Of a DNA stretch of 34,142 nucleotides, positions 24,124 through 30,241 are shown piece by piece. Within the stretch, counting starts at the first letter, position 1. Every line of letters starts with the position of its first letter. The notes beneath the pieces are model-generated. The model had not been told where the DNA came from. It did not search any database and saw only the letters and a list, made by a program, of their open reading frames with translations. Position numbers and translations under genes: made by a program. The DNA comes from a virus: the IMG/VR virus record IMGVR_UViG_3300030329_005377, positions 1-34,142 of that record. One strand, 5' to 3'.

Positions 24124-24990
24124 GTGAAGATCGTCGAGCTACTGCAGAGGACCGGGGCCGAGCTCACGGACAGGGGCAATGGCAAGTTCATCCTCTCGTG
24201 CCCCCTGTGTTCCGACAAGCGGAAGCGGGCAGCGGTGTGGGTCGACGGGGGGTTCGACTGCAAGAATTGTGGTGAGCGCCTGTCCTATTCCGCTCTGAAG
24301 CAGAAGCTCGGCGTGTTCGAATCTCAACCGCTCGCCCCCCTACGCACGAAGCGGGTGCGTCCCAGGTCTACCGAGGAGGTGGAAGCTCTCTGGGAGTCGG
24401 CCCGCAAGCGGGTGCTTACTCGGAAGGACTCCGACGAGGAAATCTACGCCTACCTTCGCTCCCGTGGTCTTCTCGACGTGCTCAAAAGCGGCGAATGCGG
24501 GATTCTCCCGCCGGAAGAGTCTCAAGAACTCCTGCGGCACCGTTTCGTGGTCCCACTTCGGCGGGAAGGGAGAGTTGTCTCTATGCAGGGCCGGGCAGTT
24601 TCCGAACACAAGATCAAGTGGAAGACTCTCGGCGGGACCACAACATGCGGCGGAGCCTTCTTTCGAAAAGCTGGGAGTCTTATCCTGGTCGCCGAAGGCG
24701 CGAGCGACTACCTCGCCCTCTGTCTAAGCACGGAGGACACCGTAGTCTCCGCGCCTGGTTGCGGATCCCTCGTCGACCTGATCGGCCCCTGGGTCTGTGG
24801 TCGCCGAATCGTCGTGTGCGGAGATGGCGACTATGTCGGTTCCTGCGCCGCTTCGGGCGTGGCCAGCGCTGCGCGGCGCTGGGGAGCTACGGTTCGGCAG
24901 TGGAGTGGCCGCTACCCAGACGTTTGTGAGGCTCTTCTCGCTGGTGGTTCTCGCGCTATAAGGAAGGAGATAGACGCGGATGGAGGATAA
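24124..24990 (+). CDS. DNA primase (zinc-binding plus Toprim)
   Basis: A 288-residue primase that would make RNA primers for lagging-strand synthesis. Start GTG 24124 is 7 bases after GGAGG (24112-24116); an earlier ATG at 24091 lies inside the terminator hairpin and is rejected. A zinc-binding domain holds CPLC (C26, C29) and CKNC (C46, C49), as in phage-type primase N termini. A Toprim-like core shows VAEGASDYLAL with E191 and VVCGDGDYVG with D234/D236, the acidic metal-binding triad. The central part (VPLRREGRVVSMQGRAV) is the usual strand pair before Toprim. It overlaps the helicase gene by 11 bases, a pairing typical of phage replication modules. Confidence 0.88.
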   Translation: MKIVELLQRTGAELTDRGNGKFILSCPLCSDKRKRAAVWVDGGFDCKNCGERLSYSALKQKLGVFESQPLAPLRTKRVRPRSTEEVEALWESARKRVLTRKDSDEEIYAYLRSRGLLDVLKSGECGILPPEESQELLRHRFVVPLRREGRVVSMQGRAVSEHKIKWKTLGGTTTCGGAFFRKAGSLILVAEGASDYLALCLSTEDTVVSAPGCGSLVDLIGPWVCGRRIVVCGDGDYVGSCAASGVASAARRWGATVRQWSGRYPDVCEALLAGGSRAIRKEIDADGG

Positions 24991-26338
24991 CGGCACGTTT
25001 TCCTATGACCCCCTGCTCCGGGCGCTCTCGTACCTGGATGTTCCGCAAGGGGAGCACAGGTTCAGCGCCCTGGACGAGGCGTACCTGTCGAGACTGCAGG
25101 ATCAGGTTGCTCTGGTCCTGAAAAAGAAGGGGAGGGACGGGGCAGCCGAGTTTCGAAAGAAATTCCCGGAGCTGGGGGCACTTTTGCTCCAGAAATTGTC
25201 GGGCGGGGACTTAGCGGCGGTTGAGGAGCTCAGGCGCCTCGTTCAGCAGTACGACAGGGCTTCGGTCCTGACTGGCGGAGACTCCGAGGTCTCTCCTTGG
25301 GTGAGAGTAGGGACCGAGGCAACTCAGCAGGTGCCCCCACTGCGTTTCATCTGGGGCCAATCCCTGCGGGAGGGACTCACAATCGTTTCAGGCCGTGAGA
25401 AGAGCGGCAAGACCCTCTTCTTCCTGGCTCTGAGCTACAGCTGGTCTCTTGGCGTTCCCTTCCTGGGGCAGGACTGCCCAAAGCTGCGCGTTGCTTGGTT
25501 CCAGGAGATGGGCTCCCAGGACTTCCGGCGGTACTCCGAGGAGGTCCGAGTGGGGCACGGGTTCCCGAGCGATGGGTGTGAGTTCATGGCCTGCTTCCCC
25601 CGTGGGCTGGACCTAACAAAGCCCGAACAGCAGAGGCTCTGGATTGACCATGTCGTCGGGCTCTCTCCTCGCCCTGAGGTCGTAATCGTCGACAGCCTCG
25701 CGGGACTCCACTCGGCTCCAGAGAAGAGCTCGGAGGAGGTGCGGAAGTTCACCCGTGGTTTCCTGGTCCCGCTCAAGGAAGCTCTGGGTGAGGGGTCGGC
25801 GGTGATCGGCCTCCATCACCAGGCCAAGCACGGGGACGGGCTGAGCGCTCGCGGCTCCACTGAGTTCGGGGCGGCTACTGATGCGAACGCGTTCTTCGTG
25901 GCTACGGTCGCGGGCGAAGGCCCCGATTCGGCCCCGGTAGAGTTCGTTGCTGGCGGGGGTCGCGGGATAGGGTCGGGGGGACGGGTAGCCTTCCAAACGA
26001 CCCACGCTCGCCAGGACGGGCAGAGCCTGACCAAGGTCCATCTGGCTGAGGAGGACGCAATCGAGGCCGCTAGAGAGCGATCTGAGGCCTCCAAGCGGAG
26101 GTCTAAGCCAATCGAAGACTCGAAGCGCTCCGTGTATGAGCACGTTCGGACGCTCGGCCCCCTCGAGAAGGGAGAGATGATCCGGGCGTTTTCGGAGACA
26201 GAAATAACAGAGACCCGGATCACCAAGTCGCTGACAGCGCTGCGTGCCGAGGGGCACCTACGGCTCCGTGGTCGGGAGTGGTCAGCGGTCAACCCAGAAG
26301 TGGCTTATGGTCGGCTGCTGAGGATAAGTAGCACTTAG
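24980..26338 (+). CDS. RepA-like/AAA_25 replicative helicase
   Basis: A 452-residue RecA-fold ATPase that probably unwinds DNA with the primase. Walker A is GREKSGKT (138-145), Walker B is VVIVDSL (234-240), the sensor region has GLHHQAKHG (277-285) followed by LSARGSTEF, the RepA-type signature. The N-terminal ~110 residues are helical and resemble an adaptor domain. The C-terminal ~70 residues (EKGEMIRAFSETEITETRIT, SLTALRAEGHLRLRGREW) look like a winged helix that may bind DNA. The ribosome binding site is GGAG before ATG 24980. It ends just before the long structured non-coding region, which would suit an origin next to its helicase. Confidence 0.85.
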   Translation: MEDNGTFSYDPLLRALSYLDVPQGEHRFSALDEAYLSRLQDQVALVLKKKGRDGAAEFRKKFPELGALLLQKLSGGDLAAVEELRRLVQQYDRASVLTGGDSEVSPWVRVGTEATQQVPPLRFIWGQSLREGLTIVSGREKSGKTLFFLALSYSWSLGVPFLGQDCPKLRVAWFQEMGSQDFRRYSEEVRVGHGFPSDGCEFMACFPRGLDLTKPEQQRLWIDHVVGLSPRPEVVIVDSLAGLHSAPEKSSEEVRKFTRGFLVPLKEALGEGSAVIGLHHQAKHGDGLSARGSTEFGAATDANAFFVATVAGEGPDSAPVEFVAGGGRGIGSGGRVAFQTTHARQDGQSLTKVHLAEEDAIEAARERSEASKRRSKPIEDSKRSVYEHVRTLGPLEKGEMIRAFSETEITETRITKSLTALRAEGHLRLRGREWSAVNPEVAYGRLLRISST

Positions 26339-26428
26339 GAGTGTTTTAGTCAGCTTCTTCGCGAGCACGCTGTCGCGCGCAGCGAAGTAAGCGTAACGAA
26401 AAGTCGTAAGTCTGTCAAGAGGGGGGCA

Positions 26429-26539
26429 ATGAGATTCGTCCTCCACAGCGAGGCCCTAACAAACAACTACCCGACGGTCACCCGACTAGTCGGGGCCGTC
26501 GGGCGACCAGAGCTCCGAATAAAAAAACCCCACGCCTGA
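26429..26539 (+). CDS. Possible 36-residue micro-ORF
   Basis: ATG 26429 follows AGAGGGGGG and reads 36 codons to TGA: MRFVLHSEALTNNYPTVTRL, then VGAVGRPELRIKKPHA. The nested CCCGAC palindrome lies inside it. It is too short to judge by composition, and the palindrome offers an alternative reason for the sequence. Listed as possible only. Confidence 0.25.
   Translation: MRFVLHSEALTNNYPTVTRLVGAVGRPELRIKKPHA
26470..26503. repeat. Nested palindromes built on CCCGAC/GTCGGG
   Basis: The inner palindrome CCCGACTAGTCGGG (26481-26494) is perfect. It is enclosed by CCCGACGG (26470-26477) and CCGTCGGG (26496-26503). CCCGAC thus occurs twice in each orientation within 34 bases, as expected for a site bound by dimers or for a strong RNA hairpin. 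No T-run follows on the plus strand. Confidence 0.85.
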
Positions 26540-26556
26540 GGGTCTTAGGCGCGGGG
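26521..26556 (-). terminator. Minus-strand rho-independent terminator
   Basis: Read on the minus strand, CCCCGCGCCT and AGGCGTGGGG form a 10-bp stem (one G-U pair) around a 9-base loop, followed by seven T (plus-strand A run 26521-26527). On the plus strand the stem has a mismatch and no T-run, so it works for leftward transcription, presumably that of the 29424-27500 cassette running past the amidase gene. Confidence 0.85.
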
Positions 26557-26593
26557 TCGTACGGAAAGTGCCTGCAAATGCGATTGCTATTTT

Positions 26594-26609
26594 AACGAAT
26601 CGGTTCGTT
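26594..26609. repeat. AACGAA/TTCGTT inverted repeat
   Basis: A perfect 6-bp inverted repeat around TCGG. It lies between the opposed terminators in a short AT-richer patch (TGCTATTTTAACG). It could be an operator or a minor hairpin. Confidence 0.5.
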
Positions 26610-26610
26610 C

Positions 26611-26639
26611 GGGTCACTCGTCGTGACCCATCTTTTTTT
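26611..26639 (+). terminator. Plus-strand terminator, first of two
   Basis: GGGTCAC (26611-26617) and GTGACCC (26623-26629) form a perfect 7-bp stem with a TCGTC loop, followed by ATC and seven T (26633-26639). It would end the primase-helicase transcript. Confidence 0.9.
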
Positions 26640-26699
26640 GGCTGCCGAGTGAGTGACCCCCTTCGGGACACTCTCCTTCTAACTCGGCAGCCTTTTTTT
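26640..26699 (+). terminator. Plus-strand terminator with a branched stem, second of two
   Basis: GGCTGCCGAGT (26640-26650) pairs perfectly with ACTCGGCAGCC (26682-26692), then seven T (26693-26699). A smaller hairpin sits inside: GAGTG (26651-26655) with CACTC (26669-26673) and CCC with GGG. It directly abuts the T-run of the first terminator. Confidence 0.9.
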
Positions 26700-26708
26700 G
26701 CCCCCTCG

Positions 26709-26771
26709 GAACGGAATGCCCGGCCCCCAGAACGGAATGCCCGGCCCTCAGAACGGAATGCCCGGCCCTCA
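26709..26771. repeat. Iteron set A: three 21-bp direct repeats
   Basis: Units 26709-26729, 26730-26750 and 26751-26771 share the core GAACGGAATGCCCGGCCC, differing at one position near the end. A 21-bp period places each unit on the same face of the helix. Confidence 0.93.
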
Positions 26772-26844
26772 AAAGCGACAGCCTGGGGTGAAAAAGCGAC
26801 AGATTGGGGCGAAAAAGCGACAGCCTGTGGTAAGGCGCGGGTAG
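26716..26844 (+). CDS. Possible micro-ORF through the iterons
   Basis: ATG 26716 opens 42 codons through both iteron sets to TAG at 26842: MPGPQNG three times in near form, then QPGVKKR, QIGAKKR and QPVVRRG. In-frame ATGs recur at the start of the first three repeats. The upstream sequence has no convincing ribosome binding site. The repeat period is a multiple of three, so any frame gives peptide repeats; coding is therefore not favoured. Confidence 0.15.
   Translation: MPGPQNGMPGPQNGMPGPQKRQPGVKKRQIGAKKRQPVVRRG
26772..26834. repeat. Iteron set B: three 21-bp direct repeats
   Basis: Units 26772-26792, 26793-26813 and 26814-26834 share the core AAAGCGACAG followed by a G/T-rich half (CCTGGGGTG, ATTGGGGCG, CCTGTGGTA). 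They follow set A without a gap and keep its 21-bp phase, although the sequence is different. Confidence 0.92.
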
Positions 26845-26888
26845 GATCTTTCGTGGAGTTAAGACGCTTCCTATACAGGAGACCCCCC

Positions 26889-27503
26889 GTGCCCTACGCA
26901 GAGACGGTTCGATCCGAGTTTCGGAGTGGAGACGTCCTCCTCTTCGGGGGCAAGGGGGCGATATCCTCCACAATCAAGTGGTTCACGGGGTCGCGGCACT
27001 CCCACTGTGGGCTTTTGCTGTACAGCTCGGAGCTCGATTGCGTTCTCCTCTTCGAGTCGACGACGCTCTCCGACGTGCCAGGGGCTCTCACGGGAGAGGC
27101 TACTCAGGGAGTCCAGCTGGTAGCTCTTTCGGAGAGGCTCAAGACTTACGACGGAGAGGTGTTCGTACGGCACTTGAGCCCGGCCCTCGACTCTGCCCAA
27201 CTTCGGAGCCTGTGCTCTTTTCGGAAGGAGATGCGCGGGCGACCGTATGAGGAATCCAAGCTCGAGTTGATACGGGCAGCCTACGACGGATGGGGCGGGA
27301 AGAATGAGGAGGATTTGTCGAGTCTGTTCTGCAGTGAGCTCGTGGCGGAGGGGCTGCAACGAGTCGGGGTTCTCGGAGAGACAAAGCCCTCGAACGAGTA
27401 CACCCCGGCAGATTTTAGCTCGGCGCGGGAAGGTTTGGAGCTGGCCCCCGGATACTCTTACGGTCCAGAGGTCCAGCTCCTGTCTGGTAGAGCTCCCGAC
27501 TAA
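26889..27503 (+). CDS. Permuted NlpC/P60-like (YiiX-type) cysteine hydrolase
   Basis: A 204-residue protein from GTG 26889, 6 bases after AGGAGA; the frame runs open to 26568, but that part crosses two terminators and the iterons. Motifs follow the permuted papain-like order: FRSGDVLLFGGKGAISSTIK, a His in TGSRHSHCGLLLYSS, a Glu in VLLFESTTL, then a Cys in LFCSELVAEGLQRVGVL, and finally a PSNEYTPADFSS tail. In YiiX-type enzymes the His precedes the Cys. Substrates could be peptidoglycan stem peptides or protein/lipid amides; the sequence does not tell. There is no signal peptide. Its stop overlaps the convergent gene's stop by 4 bases (27500-27503). Confidence 0.72.
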   Translation: MPYAETVRSEFRSGDVLLFGGKGAISSTIKWFTGSRHSHCGLLLYSSELDCVLLFESTTLSDVPGALTGEATQGVQLVALSERLKTYDGEVFVRHLSPALDSAQLRSLCSFRKEMRGRPYEESKLELIRAAYDGWGGKNEEDLSSLFCSELVAEGLQRVGVLGETKPSNEYTPADFSSAREGLELAPGYSYGPEVQLLSGRAPD

Positions 27504-28732
27504 CTCAGAGACTCCCGGTGGACCTTCAGGATTGTGGACTTCTGCTTCGGCGAGAGGGGGTACTGACCTTTCTTGCCCAGTAGGTCTTCGACGAACTTGC
27601 TCTCCCAATCGTTGAGCTCACCAATCTCGTCGAGTTCCTCGAGCTTGGCGTAGTACGCTTCGTCTGACTCTGACTCTCCTCCCCCGTCCGCCTCGGCTGG
27701 CTTCAGGTCGTTGAAAATCCCCTCGAGGAGGGCCGACACGTTGCTCAGCTCACCCTGCTGCGTCGTGTCGTTTATCAGCGCCGCGACATCAGCCCCGCCG
27801 AAGGCCGAGTCTAAGGCCCGCTTGAAGGCTGGGTCTTGTTTGGCTCTGTCCCTGGCGGAGTCGTATATCTTGCGGACTGCGCTACGCGCCGAGTCGAGCC
27901 CGTCAAACTGCATGTTGTCGAGCTCCTCGTTCTTCCTCTCCTCGGTCGAGGCGGTGCGCACCTTGCGATCCGAGAGTTCTTCGACGTTCTTCCTCAACTT
28001 CTTCAAGGCGAGCTCGGCTTGAGCCTCGGAGAGCTGCGTCAGGCTGTCGACGCCGAAGCGGCTGCAGACTTTGAGGCTTAGATCTTCGTGGCTCCACCCA
28101 AGCGCACTCCCCCCGGCGTGCAGCGCCTTCATCTGGTTTCGCGTGATCCCCTCTCCCGGAGGCTCTGCTTCTGCCCTCGAGGGTGCCGACATCTTAGGCG
28201 GTCCGGCGTCGATCACTCCGTTGGCTTTGAGGTCTTCGATGTCTTGGGTGAAGAGGTCGCTCGCTCCAGACATCAGCAGAGCTGCAGCAACCTTGGCGCG
28301 TTTGTGCGCCATTTTGCAAACCGTGTTGTCCAAATCGGTCGGGTTGTCGGACGGCTTGCCCGACCGCCAGTACCGGCGTTCTTTGGAGCTCGCGGTCCCC
28401 TCGGCTACCCAGTTCTGATTGCCGCTGCTAATCGTAGCCTGGGAGCGGTAGAGGTAGTGGTCGTTGTCGAGGTTGAGACGCTCGATGGTTTCGACCTTCG
28501 CGCTGGCGTTCCTAAGCTGTATCAGCAGGTCAGCCCCCGGCTGGAAGAGCGACTTCTTGCCCCTTGTGTGCGGCACCTCTCCGTAGTGGACGCCCTCGCT
28601 CATAGCCTGACGCATAAGGGAGACCACGTTCTCCCTCCGCTTGAGGATTAGCTCAACCTGCGAGGTGCCGCCGTCGTCTGTGGGCACCGTCAAGGCTTGC
28701 TCTCCTGGTACGGCTAAGTCCGTGTCTGTCAT
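27500..28732 (-). CDS. Putative single-strand annealing/recombination protein
   Basis: A 410-residue protein from ATG 28732, with AGGAGA 10 bases upstream. The sequence shows the well-known phage pattern GVHYGEVPHTRGKKSLFQPG then ADLLIQL, a beta segment, GTASSKERRYW, and TVCKMAHKRAKVAAALLMSG followed by ASDLFTQDIEDL. A short C-terminal domain follows (ITRNQMKALHAGGSALGWSH, then SRFGVDSLTQLSEAQAELAL), as seen at the end of several phage recombination proteins. This family is often found with recombination genes and may anneal single strands; that function is inferred. The last ~140 residues are acidic. It shares a transcript with a zinc-finger gene and a RuvC-like resolvase. The frame stays open upstream of 28732 (see findings). 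Confidence 0.72.
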   Translation of the reverse strand: MTDTDLAVPGEQALTVPTDDGGTSQVELILKRRENVVSLMRQAMSEGVHYGEVPHTRGKKSLFQPGADLLIQLRNASAKVETIERLNLDNDHYLYRSQATISSGNQNWVAEGTASSKERRYWRSGKPSDNPTDLDNTVCKMAHKRAKVAAALLMSGASDLFTQDIEDLKANGVIDAGPPKMSAPSRAEAEPPGEGITRNQMKALHAGGSALGWSHEDLSLKVCSRFGVDSLTQLSEAQAELALKKLRKNVEELSDRKVRTASTEERKNEELDNMQFDGLDSARSAVRKIYDSARDRAKQDPAFKRALDSAFGGADVAALINDTTQQGELSNVSALLEGIFNDLKPAEADGGGESESDEAYYAKLEELDEIGELNDWESKFVEDLLGKKGQYPLSPKQKSTILKVHRESLS

Positions 28733-28817
28733 CGTATCTGTATCTCCTGTGTCTATCTGTAATGGTTGCTTGCCCCAGCGCCTTGCTAAATAACAGTCCA
28801 AGCATACGGCCCCGACC

Positions 28818-28991
28818 CTAACTAGGGCGGCGCCCGAACAGCTCTGACAAGTCCAGTTCCTCGGTGTAGCCTCGCGTCTCGATCTTCCGCTTGCAACGTT
28901 TGCACACATGGCCGCGAAGCCTCTCACAGTAGTAGAGCTCGGCGCTCTGCCCTCTGCAGGCGGAGCACCGGGCGAGTTCTTGCTTATCCAC
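28818..28991 (-). CDS. Small zinc-finger protein
   Basis: A 57-residue protein. GTG 28991 follows GGAGG at a 7-base spacing and overlaps the resolvase stop by 8 bases; a TTG at 29018 would add nine residues. Two CxxC pairs (ARCSACRGQ and HVCKRCKRK) 17 residues apart form a zinc ribbon, and the end is acidic (TEELDLSELFG). Such proteins often bind nucleic acids or act as accessory factors. It lies between the resolvase and the annealing-type protein, so a recombination link is plausible. Confidence 0.7.
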   Translation of the reverse strand: MDKQELARCSACRGQSAELYYCERLRGHVCKRCKRKIETRGYTEELDLSELFGRRPS

Positions 28992-29424
28992 CTCTGTGCC
29001 TCCAGTTGTACTCGGCAATGAGCAGCGCGTCGGCTGTGCGGTGCGTGATCTTCAGGGCCGGGAACAGCTCTTGAGCTCGGCGCTTACTCACGTTTTTATC
29101 GCCTTTGGTTTGACAGCTCATCGCCCTCTGCCAGGTGAGCGGAGTGACCACTTCGAAAGGGATCCCGAGGGAGGTCAGCAGCCCGCGCCACTCGCCATAG
29201 TTGACCCCGAACTTAAAGGTGGAGCTCACGCCTTGTCCGGGCATCGCGTGGACCTTCTCGAGCAGGGCGAAGGCGCCCCCGTGCTGCCAAGCCCAGTCTC
29301 TCAGGACAGTCGACGCATCGGCTGTCGTGGTCCACGGAGTCACCTTGGGCGGCTCGTCCTCGGAGATACAGGCAACGGCCCCACTAACTCCGGGGTCTAT
29401 ACCGATGGCGGCTTTCTTCTTCAC
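28984..29424 (-). CDS. RuvC-like Holliday junction resolvase
   Basis: A 146-residue RNase H-fold nuclease. Motif 1 is AIGIDPGVSGAVA with D10, the acidic residue in LLEKVHAMPGQG is E56, and the C-terminal acidic site is HRTADALLIAEY with D132. The middle has FKFGVNYGEWRGLL and TPLTWQRAM followed by KRRAQELFP, as in phage RuvC relatives. It would cut branched DNA before packaging or during recombination. The start is GTG 29424 after AGAGGT. It begins the leftward recombination cassette and is divergent from the small ribbon-helix-helix gene. Confidence 0.88.
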   Translation of the reverse strand: MKKKAAIGIDPGVSGAVACISEDEPPKVTPWTTTADASTVLRDWAWQHGGAFALLEKVHAMPGQGVSSTFKFGVNYGEWRGLLTSLGIPFEVVTPLTWQRAMSCQTKGDKNVSKRRAQELFPALKITHRTADALLIAEYNWRHRGG

Positions 29425-29439
29425 GTCTTACCTCTCGCG

Positions 29440-29447
29440 TGTATACT
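29440..29447. promoter_or_regulatory. Shared palindromic -10 box for divergent genes
   Basis: TGTATACT contains the palindrome GTATAC. On the plus strand it gives TATACT (29442-29447), 5/6 to the -10 consensus, with a weak TTCACG -35 16 bases upstream. On the minus strand it gives TATACA toward the resolvase gene. The -35 for the minus direction is weak. Confidence 0.5.
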
Positions 29448-29453
29448 GTGCCT

Positions 29454-29624
29454 ATGGCAAGAAGACCAAAGAATTGGCGCGGGTTTCACGCCAAACTGGA
29501 CTCGGAAGTCCACGACCTGATCGACGAGCTCGCCCTTAGGCAGAAGACAACCAAGACCCACTGGCTCGAGGAATTGGTCAAGAAGTTTGGCCGCCGCCTC
29601 AGGGTCAAAAAGAGGGAGCTTTAG
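29454..29624 (+). CDS. Small ribbon-helix-helix protein
   Basis: A 56-residue protein of Arc/MetJ-like type: a short basic N terminus (MARRPKNW), a strand (RGFHAKLD), helix A (SEVHDLIDELALRQ) and helix B (KTHWLEELVKKFGRRL). Such proteins bind DNA as dimers and often repress their own promoter. ATG 29454 has no ribosome binding site and lies where transcription from the TATACT box would begin, so the mRNA may be leaderless; GTG 29439 would be an alternative start only if transcription began further upstream. It is the only plus-strand gene in this part of the window. Its stop overlaps that of the convergent gene by 4 bases (29621-29624). Confidence 0.75.
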   Translation: MARRPKNWRGFHAKLDSEVHDLIDELALRQKTTKTHWLEELVKKFGRRLRVKKREL

Positions 29625-29629
29625 CTCCC
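29614..29629. repeat. Short hairpin over two convergent stop codons
   Basis: GGGAGC (29614-29619) and GCTCCC (29624-29629) enclose TTTA, which contains both stop codons. There is no T-run, so terminator activity is uncertain. Confidence 0.6.
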
Positions 29630-29854
29630 GGCTCTCCGGTTCTCGGCGGCGATCTCGCGGAGCTGTTCCGACAGCCCCCCAACCTGCTCTGAGATCACGG
29701 ACAGGGTGACGCACAAGGCGTCCACCCCCTGGCAGAGATCGCTCAGCTTGCTGCTGGTAGCGGTGCCAATCTCGCGGAGGTCGCTCAGCTTGGCTGAGTT
29801 GCCTGCAGTCAGCGACCGCAGAACATCGTCGGTTGTTGGTCCAATGTGCTTCAT
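29621..29854 (-). CDS. Small helical protein, unknown
   Basis: A 77-residue protein from ATG 29854, with AGAGGG 5 bases before it. It has repeated LSDL-type helical segments (NSAKLSDLREIGTATSSKLS, then DLCQGVDALCVTLSV) and a C-terminal coiled segment (ISEQVGGLSEQLREIAAENR), suggesting a small coiled-coil oligomer. A (CA)9 run and a terminator lie directly upstream, so it needs either readthrough or a promoter in a very short gap. No family was recognised. Confidence 0.6.
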   Translation of the reverse strand: MKHIGPTTDDVLRSLTAGNSAKLSDLREIGTATSSKLSDLCQGVDALCVTLSVISEQVGGLSEQLREIAAENRRAGS

Positions 29855-29864
29855 CGTTGCCCTC

Positions 29865-29882
29865 TGTGTGTGTGTGTGTGTG
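29865..29882. repeat. (TG)9 dinucleotide run
   Basis: Nine TG units directly upstream (minus strand: CA) of the 29854 gene's ribosome binding site. Confidence 0.95.
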
Positions 29883-29887
29883 GCGGG

Positions 29888-29933
29888 AAAAAAAATGACC
29901 CGGCCAAGATCCACCACAAATCAAGGCCGGGTC
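29888..29933 (-). terminator. Strong minus-strand terminator ending the accessory gene array
   Basis: Read on the minus strand, GACCCGGCC and GGCCGGGTC form a perfect 9-bp stem with a 19-base loop, then ATTTTTTTT. It lies downstream of the 30199-29981 gene. Confidence 0.92.
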
Positions 29934-29980
29934 GAGCGGCAGTAGGGCCTAGGTTGCCGCCGCTTGGCGCACGCCAAATC

Positions 29981-30199
29981 TTAGTCGCAACTGCCACTAC
30001 ACGTCCACGAATACACGTAGTCTTCGCCCTCTCGTCGGAGCGCGTTTGGGGTGATCGAACAGCCGTATCCGTAGGGGTCGTAACCCAAGGTTGTCTGCTC
30101 TTGGGCGAGCTGCGCGTTGGACATTGGCTCTGAGCTCACGGATTCGAAGAGGACTCGCCTGGTGTTTCGGTCAACGATCCGGGACTTGATGCTCTGCAT
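29981..30199 (-). CDS. Small protein with C-terminal cysteines, unknown
   Basis: A 72-residue protein; ATG 30199 follows GGGAG with 6-7 bases spacing. The N terminus (IKSRIVDRNTRRVLFESVSS) looks like a small beta-rich domain and the C terminus ends in YVYSWTCSGSCD, with three Cys overall. No family recognised. It is the last gene of the leftward array, followed by the strong terminator. Confidence 0.62.
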   Translation of the reverse strand: MQSIKSRIVDRNTRRVLFESVSSEPMSNAQLAQEQTTLGYDPYGYGCSITPNALRREGEDYVYSWTCSGSCD

Positions 30200-30241
30200 G
30201 GCTGGCTCCCTTGCAAGTTGAGGTGGACGTGGTGTTTAGTG

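Larger units (their letters stand above)
26339..26888. other. Structured 550-bp non-coding region; candidate origin or control locus
   Basis: The longest gap in the window. In order it holds a nested palindrome (26470-26503), a minus-strand terminator (26521-26556), a short AACGAA/TTCGTT inverted repeat (26594-26609), two tandem plus-strand terminators (26611-26639 and 26640-26699), and two sets of three 21-bp iterons (26709-26834). Transcription from both sides is thus stopped near its middle. It lies directly after the helicase gene. Iterons next to replication genes are a known mark of origins bound by an initiator; the origin role here is inferred. Open frames in it are short or cross the terminators. 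Confidence 0.6.

Noticed and set aside
26709-26834. CRISPR array
   Set aside because: The 21-bp units are head-to-tail with no spacers.
26568-26888. N-terminal extension of the amidase-like gene
   Set aside because: The open frame crosses two strong terminators and the iterons, has no ribosome binding site at its first codon, and a good AGGAGA-GTG start exists at 26889.
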